From contig BDDC01000168.1 in NCBI GenBank assembly GCA_001662425.1, positions 12,020-76,019 on the forward strand: a stretch of DNA of 64,000 nt, written 5' to 3'. Shown piece after piece: positions 10,709 to 22,840 of this stretch. The translations under genes were made by a program, and so were the position numbers. A model generated the notes under the pieces. That model searched no databases and was not told the DNA's origin. It was given only the letters and a program-made list of their open reading frames with translations. Source of the stretch: Chlamydomonas sphaeroides. Its lineage: Eukaryota; Chlorophyta; Chlorophyceae; Chlamydomonadales; Chlamydomonadaceae. The first letter of the stretch is position 1. Every line of letters begins with the position of its first letter.

Positions 10709-12978
10709 GAGAAGGCACAACACCCCAGTCGGTGCACGGGCACGGCCGCGCCGGCCTAGATCACCACGTTATTGCAAGAGGCAATGCTGCTGACTGGGAG
10801 TTCAGACGAGAGCACCTGCGAGAACAACGTGACTGCTGCACGATATGAAGAATAAGTCCCGGTGCACCCCCGGGCGTGTACGTGCGAGACTCGCGACGTG
10901 ATCAAATGGACATGTTGCCCCTCTCCATAGAGCCGGTTGACGCGAATCAGGGCTTGGGTGTCGGAGCTGCAATGTGCCAGCCGCCGAGCTCCGCGAGACT
11001 GCTGCAGCCCTGTCCCGTACCTGAAAGGGCAAGCCTTCCCGCCTCTCCTCCTCGTCAACGCTCCCGTGTGCGCCGTGGCTGCCGCTGCGCACGCAACGCC
11101 GATTGATCCGGTCAGCGCGGCAGCCAAGCGAGCTCAAACAGACGGACGAATGAAGTGCTCCAACTGATTTAATGTGTTATGTGTAGAAGCGAAGAGTCAA
11201 GGGCTTGGGTGCGGATTTCGAGCGACCTTTCTCCGATTGCGGTCACGTCGTGGAGCTGAAGCAAAGGGTCGCGGGTGAATGTTCAGCCGCCAAGTTGACG
11301 CCCTATACTTGCCGCAGCATTAGGCTGTGCGATCGACCGAGGGCCGCCCGGGTCACAGCCCCCTCGGGCACAGGCGTTACCCGGGCGTTATTCACGCACC
11401 TGCTTTTCGGCCTTGCCGGGGCACCTGCTTGTCAGCCAGCAAGCAGCAGCGGTAGCCCTAGCGTCAGACGACCTCCGCCTTGTCCTGTGGCTCCGCACTC
11501 GAGCCACCTTGCCGGCGTAGGTCCCCGACCGTCCCCATTCGCACCGCCAGGGCACCACCGTCAGGCCTTGCTGCCGCGCACGCGCCATGGCAGCTGGAGA
11601 CGGCCGAAGCACACAGCCCCTACCTGTCGTCGCCCACGGACGTGGAGCCAAGGCCTACTGCTCGCCCGCGCCGGCTCACATGCCGGTGGCCACCGGGCCT
11701 GCCGTCCACCCCCCGTGCAGTAGGGGGGAGCGCACTATCGGCGCTTCCTAGCGGCGCTGCCCTGAGCTACAGCCTGCTGCAAGGCGGGACGTTGGATGGT
11801 CTGAATCCCGCAGGCTCGCGTGTCACAGGCCGGGCCGGTGCCGCATTGGGATGGAAAGGAGCTCCAGGCAGTGTCCTCACGGGCTGCAGGCTGGGGTGCC
11901 TCCCCATGGGGTTCCAGCCGTCCGGACAGCGCTCTCACAGGGCCGCGGCACATTGACAATGGCCTCTTGATGGGTGTCCCGTATGCCGTTCCCTAGTTTG
12001 CCAGAAGGAGCATGGGAGGGAGTACGCACGCCTGGTTCATATGCCCTACCAAGCTCTGGATGGATGGGTTGGTTCCCCGCATCCCCGGGGTGCATCATCG
12101 TAATCCCACACGCATACCCTACTCGGGGCGGCGCGTCACCCCTGCATCAGGCGGCGTTGCCCGCACGGCAGCTGTGAGGCGATGCAGTGCATGGGGCGCG
12201 TGTGTGTACAGCAAAGTGGAACCTCGAACTGCAGCAACCTTCCACCTCCAGCCGGTACGTGCGAACGGATAAATGTGTTGGGATCACGGGCGCGTCCCTC
12301 CAGACTCTCAAGCCGCAACCTTGGTCGCTCCCTGCTCGCGGCTTTTTGCACAACCCGCCACCACCAGGAACCTTCGTGACAGAGAGCGGTAGCGCAAAAA
12401 ATTGAGAGACGCGAACGAAGGCAGCACGGTATCCGGCACCAGAGTGCCACGACAACCGGCCCCTCGAGTACTGTGTCACCCGCGCATCGCCGCCTTGCGC
12501 GTACGACGCACATTAGGTAGCGTAGACGTGATGTGCCAGCGCCGATGGCGCGTATGAAAGCGCGCACCTGCGCACTATTATACGCGCGAGCAGGGCGCAA
12601 GCAACAGCGAACGCGTGAGGCCGCGGCGGCCGCTGGGGTGAAGGCCGGGCAGATGTGTGGCCTCAATAGGACAATGGCCCGCCGGCCAAATCTACGTGCT
12701 ATTCGTGGATGAGTCAACAGCGCCAGGCAGCCACCACCCTGCTCACCCGCCATGCTGCCCGCTCGTCATAGGGCCATGCCCCCAACGCTGAACGTGCCAC
12801 GCCACGGAGACCGCTGTCCTCCAGCCCCTAACCGGCGGCGTGGTCGCTGCCCTGCACCAGCTAGCGCACCCACGGGCGGCACCCACGGGCGGTTTCCCGC
12901 GCTGGTGGGTGCGCCAACTAGCCCCAACGCATCCAAGCATGCCCCCAGCCGCACGCTGCTCCCCGCGCCTCTCTCTTG
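10709..12978. other. Intergenic, no supported gene
   Basis: About 2.3 kb between two minus-strand genes. Open frames here, up to about 200 codons, have no recognisable domain, unusual composition and no consistent splice partners, so I read them as chance. The region should contain the sulfotransferase 3' UTR and the amylase promoter and 5' UTR. Confidence 0.55.
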
Positions 12979-15849
12979 TCACCGCTTGTCCCCCGGCGCG
13001 GGCCCTGGCCGCTCCCAACCGAACAGCTCCAGGTCCGCGGTGAAGAAGTCGGCCACCGCCTGGCCGCACTCGTTGCCGCACTTTCGGTACTTGTCGGCAT
13101 ACACGAACGGCGCCTGCGGCAGCGCGCCGAGGGCGACGGGCGAAGCGGCAGGTTGCGCCAAGGAGGGCTAGGCACCTCGCATGCCCCCTCACAGCCCGTC
13201 AGGCCGCGTGCACCCTGAGCGCCCCGACTGGCAACCCGCGCGTGGCCTCACCTCGTCCGTGCTCTTGATGGAGCTCGTCGTGGTGCCCTTGTTGCGCCAC
13301 TTGACCTTGCCCTCCTCGGGCCGCACGATGGCGGGAAGGCCCTCTGCCCGGCGGCTGTTGATCAGGTCAAGCGCGCCCTGGATGTCGTCCGCCAGCCGCT
13401 CGTACCTGTGGCGCAGCGCCAGAGCCACGGAGCGGACGTCTCAAGCGCACGGGCCGCTGGCGAGGGCCGTGCCAGGGCAGGCACCGCGAGCCAGGGCCTC
13501 GCAGCTGCCAAGGCCGCAACAGCCAGGGCATACTGGTAGCCAACCGCGCCCAAGCAGTTGCCCCGCCGCTGCTACGCGACGCAGCATGCGGCCAGCGCCC
13601 GCATAGCCACACACGTCCACGCACCGGATGATGAAGTCGACCACCAGCTTGCCGTTGTCATCCAGCATGCAGCGCTGCAGCGGCTCCACGTGGCAGAAGT
13701 CGAAGTTCCAGTGGCCCTCGTAGCGAGACCCCACGCCTGCGCCAGGCAGGGGGCAGCGGTGGGCGGGCGGCCCGGCGCCGTGGTGTCGCGGGGAGGGGTC
13801 CCGACGCGCGCGCGCGCGTGTGCGCGCTGGGCATGTAGGGGCCCAGGCGGGCGTCAACACTGCGCGTGCAACGTACCGTCTCTGTGGCCGACGCAGTGGT
13901 AGAGGTTCGACACCTTGCCCATGATAAACGGGTCGCTACGGAGAGCAGGTTGGGGCGTGGAGGTGGGCAATCAAATCGGGAAGCAAGGTGGGCGGGGAGG
14001 AAGGTGGCGCATGGGCGGGGGGAGGCCAAGGCTGCGCAGCTCCCTATCCGGGCCCGTAGACCTGGCGGCTGCGCGCCCCGCCCGGCGCCGCACCGTGTGA
14101 ACTGCGTGAAGCTGGGCTGCGTGCAGCCGCCGTCCTTGCGGTGCCACTTGCTGTACGTGAACTCGTAGCCGCTGGCTGCTCGCGCCCAGGGGTTGCGGGT
14201 GCTGGTGATGACCAGGTAGTCCCGCCACAGGGCGTTGGGGTCCTTGCCCTCGGCCAGCAGCGCGGCGGGGTCCATGCGCACCGAGCAGTCGCTGGTCTGT
14301 CACCGGGGGTTTAGGGCAGGAGAGCGCTGTCAGGACTCCGGATGCACGGTGTGCGGTGGCGCACAGTGCTCTGGGCAAGCCCAGAACAGGGGCCCAGCGT
14401 GGGGAGCAACCCTCGGCGCTCACCTGCAAGGGGCCTGTCTTGGCGCTGCACAGGCCCTTCTCAATCATGAATTTCCTAACGATGGTAAGGAAGGTCGAGG
14501 AGGCGGTCTTCCGGTTGCGGATAAACATGAACTGCGCGGGGCCAGACACGGGCGCAGCGGGAAAGGGGCCCCAAGTGAGCGCAATGCGCCAGGCAGCAAG
14601 GCCCCGCGGACTTGCCGACACGCCACCGCAGTGCGGACCAAGTGGCGCAGGGGCAGCAGCGCTGGGACGGCATGCAAGTTAGTAGGCCACGGGGCCATGG
14701 GCTTGGGGCATGCCAAGACCGGGTGCGTGGCGCGGTCATCAGGGATAGGAGGAGAGGCCGTGGAGGCGCACTGGATCATGGCTCACAGAGCGACGCCCGA
14801 TGCGTCGCGGCGCGAGGGGCGCACAATTGAAGGCGCCGCACATGCACAGTCCTGAAGACAGCGGCTGTGCCCTGCCCACGCAGGGGCCGCCTGCAGGGGC
14901 TGGGGCCCGAGCTTGTGCCGCCCAGGCCCGGGCCATGAGGCTGTCGAGCACACCGTACCTTATAGGTGGGGTTGATCCAGACCCCGCAGATGTACGACAG
15001 CGGGGGCGGTTCCTTGAGGACCCCAATAGCCGTGCCTGTGCCGTTTGCTGGCAAGAGGGTGTGCTCGCGAAGCCAGGTCTGCGGGCGGGACAGCGAAGCG
15101 TGGAGCAGGGCTGAGGCTGGGTCGGCTCTAGGGCCAGAGCCAGTGCTAGGGCCAGAACTAGAGCTAGGGCCAAGGCCACATCCAGGCCTAGACCAGCCCC
15201 AGAGCTAAGGCTACATCCCGAGCTAGGGCTCGGGCAAGGGCTCGGGCAAGGGCCCGAGCTAGGGCACGGGCTAGGGCCCGAGCTGAGGCACGGGCTAGGG
15301 CCCGGGCTGGGGCCGGGAGTCCGCAGGTCCTGGTCAGGGTAGGAAGCTATGGAGCGGCAGCTGCGCCCCGACACCCATGCGGAGTACGGCACGGCGTCAC
15401 GCGGCGCCGCTCGCCTGGAAGGGCAGGATGTCGAAGTCTTCCATGGAGTAGCGCGCCACAGGCAGCACGCCCTCCTTCTTCACCGCGGGGCCCAACTTGG
15501 AGGGCGTGCCCACCAGGCGCTCGTAGTAGTCCCTGCCACTCAGCGGGTCAGCGCCCTTCTCCTGCAGCACGCGTGCCTCGCCCATGGCCTGCAGCTCACG
15601 TGCCTCCTCGGCCCGCAGCGTTCGTGTCTCCTCCTTCAATCGCAGTTCGCGTGTCTCTCCCTTGGCACGCTGCGCTCGTACCAAGCCAGCCCCTCCTCTG
15701 CCGTGTAGTCGTTGCTCCGCACCCAAGCCCCGCCGTAGTTTGGCGGCACCATCAGCTGCGGACGCTGTTAGCGCCACTGGATACGGGGTCGCGAGGAGCA
15801 GCACGATGGCCAAGAGGATGGGCAGCAAGCGCTGCCCTCTGTGTTGCAT
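12979..15849 (-). CDS. Carbohydrate sulfotransferase (Sulfotransfer_2 / 2-O-sulfotransferase-like)
   Basis: Eight inferred exons: 15849-15415, 15078-14959, 14531-14424, 14296-14094, 13935-13877, 13736-13625, 13405-13252, 13113-12979; 441 aa. The protein starts with a short basic stretch and a hydrophobic segment (about residues 8-25), typical of a type II Golgi signal anchor. A Glu/Arg-rich coiled-coil stem (about 55-100) follows. The PAPS-binding 5' loop reads FIRNRKTASSTF (about 189-199) and the 3' phosphate motif RNPWARAASGY (255-265). DFIIRYERLADDI further on matches the family pattern before its C-terminal helix. The enzyme should move sulfate from PAPS to a hydroxyl of a secreted glycan; the acceptor is unknown. 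Intron 1 needs a GC donor (GCGAGC). It is divergent from the GT61 gene, 383 bases away, so the two may share a promoter. Confidence 0.9.
15121..15320. repeat. Degenerate GCTAGGGC-type repeat tract
   Basis: About 200 bases in intron 1 of the sulfotransferase gene consist of imperfect copies of 6-12-base units around GAGCTAGGGC and GGGCCAGAG, with interrupted spacing. It looks like a slippage-prone minisatellite without one fixed unit. Confidence 0.75.
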
Positions 15850-16232
15850 TTCAGCTTAGGCGCATAAACATCCTGCTATGTCACAGTGATGGTCTTGTTG
15901 GGGAACCGGGGCTCAGCAACGCCGAGCCCGTCTGTCGGCAAACTTCCTTGAACGTAAGGGTCGCTCGTGAAGTCAACGCAGCAATGTCAGGTGTATGAAG
16001 CTTGAAACAATTGTCTGCTATGGCCAACAATAGGTGAAAGAGGTCGTGCCCATGCCAGTGTGGAGTGCTGATGCAGACTAGCAAAGGCTCATTGCCCACA
16101 CCGCACCAAAGGGAACCAGCAAACCTTACGTACGGACTGCGCTGCTTAAACACTTGACTGGCGCTTGCAGCGTGTGCGGAAGTCCCAAATGTTCCAAGAC
16201 ACAGCACCAGGCGTCACAGGCTCAATAGGCTC
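15850..16232. promoter_or_regulatory. Shared divergent promoter interval, sulfotransferase / GT61
   Basis: The 383 bases between two divergent start codons must hold both 5' UTRs and core promoters. Parts are clearly more AT-rich than the surrounding coding DNA. No specific factor site was identified. Confidence 0.45.
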
Positions 16233-19200
16233 ATGCTAAACTATAATATGCCAACGCGGCCTGACTGGCTCGTGGTGTGGCTGCTGCCGGTTTTCCTCTT
16301 GCTCGGTGCGCCAACGCGTGTGGCGCCAGCGAAGACTCGATGGAGCTGGCAGCATCTTAGAAACGCATCATTTGCTGAGCTTACACACCAAGTAAGTTCT
16401 ATTGCGCTGACGTTCGTCCGTTCATTTTGAGTGCCAACCGCCTTACGCTGTAGCCCAGACGCATAGCGTTCCTTCGTTCGCACGTTTGCGTGTCAACTCC
16501 AGATGCGTGGGCTTGCGTGCATTGCACACGCGCGCGCACGCACCTCCCCATGTAACTCGAGTCACTCGAGGCCCGCGCGCTGCACGCGATTGTCCCACAG
16601 CCTTCAGCCTTCGTCGCCAAGGCGTATTGGCGCCTGCGCAACAGCCCCGATGGCTATCAACCAGGACAGGTAACGCTGATAGAGAGGCGACGGGCAAAGC
16701 AGTCCTTCGTACGCGTCACGCTAACCCTGCCCCTTGTAACCCCACCTGTCGTTTCTCTTTCCTACGCATCCGGCAGGGCACATGTCTTTAAGACCCCTCT
16801 TCAAACCCTCCCCAAACCTCCTTTCTAACCCCCGCTGCTCGTGAACCCGCCTCCTGCACGCTCCACAGCGGTGTGCCATGTTCACCGGCATGGCATACCT
16901 CGAAGCCATCCGCGAGTCACGCGTCTCGGTGTGCGACCGCGGCGACCGCCGGCGCCTCGGCGAGCCCGACGACGCGGACGACGACGACGACGCCAGCAGC
17001 AGCGACAGCCACCAGGTGGAGGACGCGCTGCCGCCAACGCAGTCGTCCTTCGACTGCTTCACGGCACCCTTTGTGCGGGCAGGCAACAGCACGAAGGCCG
17101 GCATCTCGCTGTGCCGCAGCCGCAACCTTGTCCTCGACAGCTGTGAGCTCTTTGCGGGCCGGCGGCCCGGCAGCCTGAGCAAGAAGTTCCCGCTGCCAGC
17201 CAAGGGCGCGGTGCGGCTTGCCTGCAGCCCTGCCAACACGACCGCCATGGCAGCACAGGCGCCCGAGCGAGCCTGGCTCAAGTCCATGCACCACAACGTC
17301 TGGCTTGCCAACGCGACGCGGGTGCGGCCGGCTGGCCGGCAAGGGCAGTGGGGTGCTCACCGCCAGCGGGGCAGCGACCGGCGTGCCGGCGTGCGGCTGG
17401 CCACCAGCTGCGGCCGCTGCCAGTGGCTAGCGCGCACGTGGAGCAATCCATTGGGGCCGTTGTTGCGTAGGGCGCTAGGCGGGATGGGTGACGCGAGACA
17501 TGTTACCGACTGGTTTGGCGCGTTTCGCATGCTCTGCGCTGCCGGATGGGTCCTTTCAGCGAGAAAGCAGCTGGCCCCAGTCTTTGTCGAGAGCGTGGTT
17601 TGGTTGGGCGTTGCGTTGGATGCGCGCCTTGCGGTGAGTCTGAGCGGCAGCCGGCCCTTGCCTGGCCCGCCGCTGCCCGCCAGGACGACAAGGCGGTGGC
17701 CCAGGCCTGCGCCAACCCGATAACGACACCCACCCTGTTTGTTATGGTGGGTGCTGGCGGCAGCTGATGACCTGAGCGTTGTGGCCTGGGCGGGGACTGT
17801 GCGGCGGCGCGCGCGTGACCTGGCCATACCTGCCTTGGGGTGTCTTGAAGCGCTCCTGCACCCGGCTGCACGCTGGCAGCGCAGCAACAGGTCACCGCGG
17901 CCCGCGGGACCTGCTGCCCTGCTCCCCGCGCCTGCCCCGCCTGACCTCGCCGCACCCCTTGTATCCGCTCACAGCGGGACCGCCACTCCAACTACGCCCA
18001 CGAGATGGAGGTGCGGCCGGGCGCCAGCCCCACGTGGAGGGCCCGTGTGCCGGCAGGGGCTGCCGTGACGGGACACGCGTGGCCGCCAGCGACGCCGCCA
18101 CAGCCAGGCCCCTTGCCGCGGTGCCAGGCGAATCCCCCCCGGCCGGCCGCAGGTGGTGTCGATGGCCTTCTCCTTCTTGGCGGCCCTGGACCCGCGCGAC
18201 GTGGCGGAGGAGGGGCTGCAGGTGGGCCGCTGGGCTGCGGTCGAGGCACAGCGGGCGCTGCAGCCGTGCCATCCCGCGCGGTGCGCATATGCCGCGCCTG
18301 GCCACGCCAGCTGCCGGCCGCCCCGCCCACCCGGCAGGGCCTCTGCCCCCGCCCGATGCGCTGCCTCTCTTTCCAGCCGACCTCCTCCCGCCGCTCCTCG
18401 CTACCCCTCGCCATGCTGCCCCAGGTGGTGATCGTGGACCAGGCACCGCCCACGGGCTTTATGGAGACGTGGGCGCGCTTCAGCATGCCGCACCGGCTGC
18501 GCATCCTGGCCGCCGACCCCTACCCGCCCGGCACCTGCTTCCGCTCCGCCTACCACGTCTACTCCTTTGCGGCCGGCATCGCGTACAACACCAACGTGGA
18601 GGCCACCCGCTGCATGCAGAGCCCGGTGAGCCCCGCGCGCCCGCCCGCCCTCCGGCTGGCAAGGCCCAGCTGCGCGCCGTGTGGTGGCCCCGGCCCCGGT
18701 CGGGCAGCATGGCAGCTCGCTCACACCGCACCCGACTGCTGCGCATGGACGCATGCGACGTCCGCCTGGTCGCTGGCCCGGCGCCCGCGGGCGGCTCGTG
18801 CGTTGCGCGTGCTCGTGGGTGTGTGCACCACCTCCTGCCGACACGTGCACCTTGAGCCGCGAGCCCCCGCCTGGTGCGGTCGTGCAGGTGGTCACGGGCT
18901 TCTCGCTGTGGCTGCGGGAGCTGTACAACCAGCGCGACCCCACCACGCCGTCCGAGGCCGTGAGCATGGAGGAGGCGGCCGCCGTGACGGCGGGGCCCAT
19001 CGCGGCGGCGTCGCAGCTGCAAGGCCTGCGGCCGCCCGCCGGTGGCATCGTCCTGAAGAACGTCGTGTGGCTCAGCCGCCGGTGCGTGCTGCCGGACACG
19101 GACACACGCATCAGCCAACATGCGCTTCGGGCCCTAACCGACGGCGCCGCGCCCGACGGCCCCACGCTCCCTCCCCGACCACCACGCCAAAGCGCTTTCA

Positions 19201-21708
19201 CGCCGTCGCGTTTGCTTTACTGCACAGCGGGCGCTCCTGCAGCGCCACACCGCGGCGCCGCCAGAGTGCACGCCGCAGCTCCCGCTGCGAATGACCCTCC
19301 CCTTAGACAACGCAGCCGACGAACATGAGGCATCGAAGCGTCACCACGGGGGCGTCCAGTCATGCTGCGCGCTCCCCTCCATCGTCACGGCCCGGCACGA
19401 CACGCGATGCGGCAGCCCGGCTCGTGTCGCACCCACTGCGCCACCACGCCAGCCACCCCCTACTTGGTGGGCCGACGCGGCCACAACGCCCTGCCCTGCC
19501 CCGCCCCTGCCCTCGCCGCCGCAGCAACCTGGAGGTGGTGCGGCTGCTGCTGGGCGCCAGCGCCAGCTGGAAGAGCATGCGGCTGGTGCGCAACGAGGAC
19601 GCCGTGGTCGCGGGCCTGGTGGCAGCGGTGCACGAGTGGAACTCACAGAGCTGCCTGTTGCGGCGCTTCGACGAGGCGGTCGAGCAGGTGCGCGGGCGCG
19701 GCGCCGCGTCGGCGGCGCGTGGGGGACGGCGCTGGTGGGGTGCGGGCCTGGCATAGGCCTGGGGGGTCGGTGTGGGGCCCGTGCACTAGCGGCCCCGGCG
19801 TGGGCGCCAGGGCACGTGTGTGCTGCGCCAGAGCCGCCGCCGCCTGCCGCCCTGGCCCCACCCCACAGGCCTACCGGTATGCCCTGGTTGACGTGGATGG
19901 GGTACACACCATCGGACTCAGCGTCCCCGGCAAGGGCGCCGATGCCGCGGCCTCGCGCGGGAATCGGAGACGGCTAGCCGATGACGCAGGGGAGCAGGTG
20001 TGGGGCGCGGCTGCGACAGCGCCATCGCTGGGGCGCGTGCTCCGAGCGCCTGGCGATGGGCAGGGTGCTGCGCGGCCACGGCTGCGGCTGCTTCGTCTGC
20101 TGGGGTCGGGCGGCTTGGACACGGATGAGCACGCCGGCGACCGGGATGGTGCGGACGAGGAGGAGGACGATGAGGACTATCGGGACGAGGCGGAGGAGGA
20201 CGGGGAGGAGGTGGAGGATGGCTCGCAGCCCAGGCCGGCGCCCGGCGGCGCCGCCGCGCCCTCGCCGCACGCCAGGCCCCGGCGGCCGTCGTACGCGCGG
20301 GGCGACAACACCATCGACCTGGACCGCCTGTGGGCGGAGGACAAGGCGGCGGGCAGGGAGTGCAGGGCCACCAACGTGCTCTTCAAGTTCATCGACGGGT
20401 GAGGCGCGAGGGCGATGTGGCGGCTGCGTGGGCGTGAGACGTCAGGCGCCGGCGCCGGGGGCCATGAGCAGGGCGGCAGTGTGCGGGCCGCAGGGTGCGG
20501 CGACAGCGGCCAGGACTGGTCGGCGTGGCCGGAGTCGGCGCCGCGGGCAGCCCGGCTGGGAGCGTGGTGCCGGGCGGGCGGTCCATGCCGCCAACGCACC
20601 CTCAGGGCCTGCTCGGGCTGTGCGCTGCGGACCACGCGCCCCAGCAGCGGCCATCACCTGCACCCTCTCCCCCTCGGCCCCAGGCGGCCCGCGCCGCCAA
20701 CCTTGATGCTCTCGCCTTCTGCTTCACGTCAGCTGACGCCGACCACTGCACCCTCTGCCTGCCCCTCCCCTGCCGCCGCCTGCCCGCCTGCCCGCCGCAG
20801 CGATTTCAACGAGGCGCCCTACCACGAGCAGCTGATGACCATCTTCCGCACCGGCGTGCTGGCGGGCGTGCACGGCGCCGGCCTCACGCACGGCTTCTTC
20901 ATGCCGCCCGGCCCCAGCGCCGTGCTGCAGCTGCTGGGCGAGCTGTACGCCTCGGTGCGTGGGGAAGCCGCGCGAGGGCGGGGGCCGCACGCGGCGCTGC
21001 CAGCAGCCGCCGCAGCAGCTGTTGTCTGCCGTCACCACGTCAGACGTGCGCTAGGGGCGCCCCGGTGCCAGCGTCAGCGCCTTGGTGTGGTGTGGGTCTG
21101 CCGCCGGCGGCCTGCTGACCTGCCTGGCCCGGTCGCTCCTCTTGTACAGTGAGCGAGAGAGCCAGCGCGGCCACCACACACTCAACCTGTGCCCTCGCGC
21201 CTCGTGCCCTGCAACCCAATGCCCTCGCCCCTGCCCCCCCCCCGCCTGCGCAGGTGCCGGCCAACAACGTGTTCCGCAACATGGCGCATGGGGTGGGCAA
21301 CTACTACGAGGACGTGCTGTACAGGGGCGTGGACGTGGACGTGGGCGCGCTCAAGGCCGCGGCCATGAGGTGAGGCGGCGGCGTGGGCCGCTGGGGTGGG
21401 GCGGGCCGCTCGGCCGAAGGCTGCTGCAGGGCTGCTGCAGCGCAGGGTGCGTGGCCGCCGCCGTGGTGCGGACTCGGCTCTGCGCCTGCTGTGCGCCCGC
21501 GGTGCTGAGTCGTGCTGGACTGGTGGTGCTGCTGTGGCGGCGCCGCAGGGCCATGGACTACGTGGCGAAGCAGACCATGGAGGCGCAGGTGCGGTCGGGG
21601 CGCGACATGTACCTGGTGCTGGACGACCAGAGCCACTTTGAGGTGGTGACGCCGCCGCCAGGGGTCTGCCCCGCGGCGGCGGCGGCGGACCCCGCCTCAG
21701 GCCGCTGA
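16233..21708 (+). CDS. GT61-type glycosyltransferase, secretory pathway
   Basis: Twelve inferred exons: 16233-16391, 16601-16669, 16869-17321, 17975-18010, 18153-18221, 18425-18625, 18888-19081, 19525-19687, 19869-20398, 20801-20954, 21254-21369, 21549-21708; 767 aa. A hydrophobic stretch at residues about 10-28 is a signal peptide or type II anchor. The strongest family mark is GVLAGVHGAGLTHGFFMPPG (about 643-662), the conserved C-terminal motif of GT61 enzymes (xylosyl- and EOGT/GlcNAc-transferase relatives). Two acidic low-complexity insertions are present: a short Asp/Ser run near 110-130 and a long Asp/Glu stretch at about 540-580, inside the large exon 19869-20398. The donor sugar and acceptor cannot be read from sequence. 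Head-to-head with a sulfotransferase and followed by O-fucosyltransferase-like genes, it fits glycoprotein or matrix-glycan synthesis in the Golgi. Confidence 0.88.
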
Positions 21709-22840
21709 GCCGCGTCGCGGCGGGCGGCGGGCGCGCGGGGCTTCATGCGAGGTGGGGATGTTGAAGGGAGGACAGGGTGCGGACTCGTGCCGACTCTGGC
21801 GTTCGCGGCGCCGGGCCGCGAGGGTTTGTCCGCATTGGGGAGCTGTGGGGCGGGAGAGGGGCAGGGCTTGCGGGGCTTGCAGGGAGCGGTCCTCGGATGC
21901 GGTGCGTCACGGGAATGCGGAGCTGGTGCACGGGCGAGAGGGACGTGCACACGGGTGGGCATGCAACATCGCTGTGGAGCTCGCATGCGTGATTTCTATA
22001 ACTTGACCTGGCATGTGCACGACTACTGGCGCTTGCGCCGCCCAGCAAACTCATCCTTGGGGAATGTTTTGGGCGCCCTGCGGGTTCCCCGATTGCTTGC
22101 TGCGCTGGTTCAACCTCTCTGCCCGGGAAGCGTGGACGAGCGGACGGGAGGTAGGCGCTGGCGCGAGCGTGGGCGGCTGAAGTCTGCTTGGGGGCGTGGC
22201 TGTGGCTCTGGGCGCTCGCAGCGCGACACCCAAGCGCGCCACGCAAGTTGGTCATGCCGGATCTCATTGACGCTCACAGATCGCGCGCCCCAGGTGCACG
22301 TGACCCGGGCCGCCAGGCAGGGATCGGTTCGATAGTGTGCATAGTTGTAGGCTTGGTCAGGCTTGCTGTAGGAGCGATGCCCGGATTGCTCGGCGGAATG
22401 TGGTGCTGTGATGGTAAGGGACAGGAACGGACGGTGGGAGCAGGGTAGCTGCGCGGGGCGGGGCAAGGCGTGCGCGCTTGCTTAGCTCGAAGGTTGGCAC
22501 ACGGTTTGGCATGCAGAGCCTATGTTGTTTGTAGAGCGCTGATGGCAGTGCGCATGGATCTGTCGTGACACGAATTAACAGCATCGCGCAGATGCACACG
22601 CTGTCCCTGGCCACCTGGTGGGCACGCCGGATGCGGGACCCCGGCGGGGAGGGGCGGTGCAGCTGTCGGCACCTGGATTGCAACAGAGTGTTCTGTCTAT
22701 ACGAACATAACGCTGCTATATTCATAACATAATACAGGACGCCACTTGCGATATTGAGCCTTGCAAATTTGTGTCTCGCCAACAACAGAGAAATTTTCGC
22801 GCGAGCATCCGCTACTGCGTCCTTCAGGAATGTCTCGCAT
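21709..22840. other. Intergenic, GT61 3' flank to first O-FucT promoter
   Basis: No supported gene. GC content drops towards 22700-22840, as expected for the promoter and 5' UTR of the next gene. Confidence 0.5.

Noticed and set aside
11205..12753. Several 150-200-codon open frames on both strands between the amylase and sulfotransferase genes
   Set aside because: No domain, erratic Arg/Cys/Pro composition and no splice partners; long chance frames are expected in GC-rich DNA.
21709..22440. Open frames after the GT61 stop
   Set aside because: They lack conserved content, and the GT61 protein ends naturally at 21708; treated as 3' flank.
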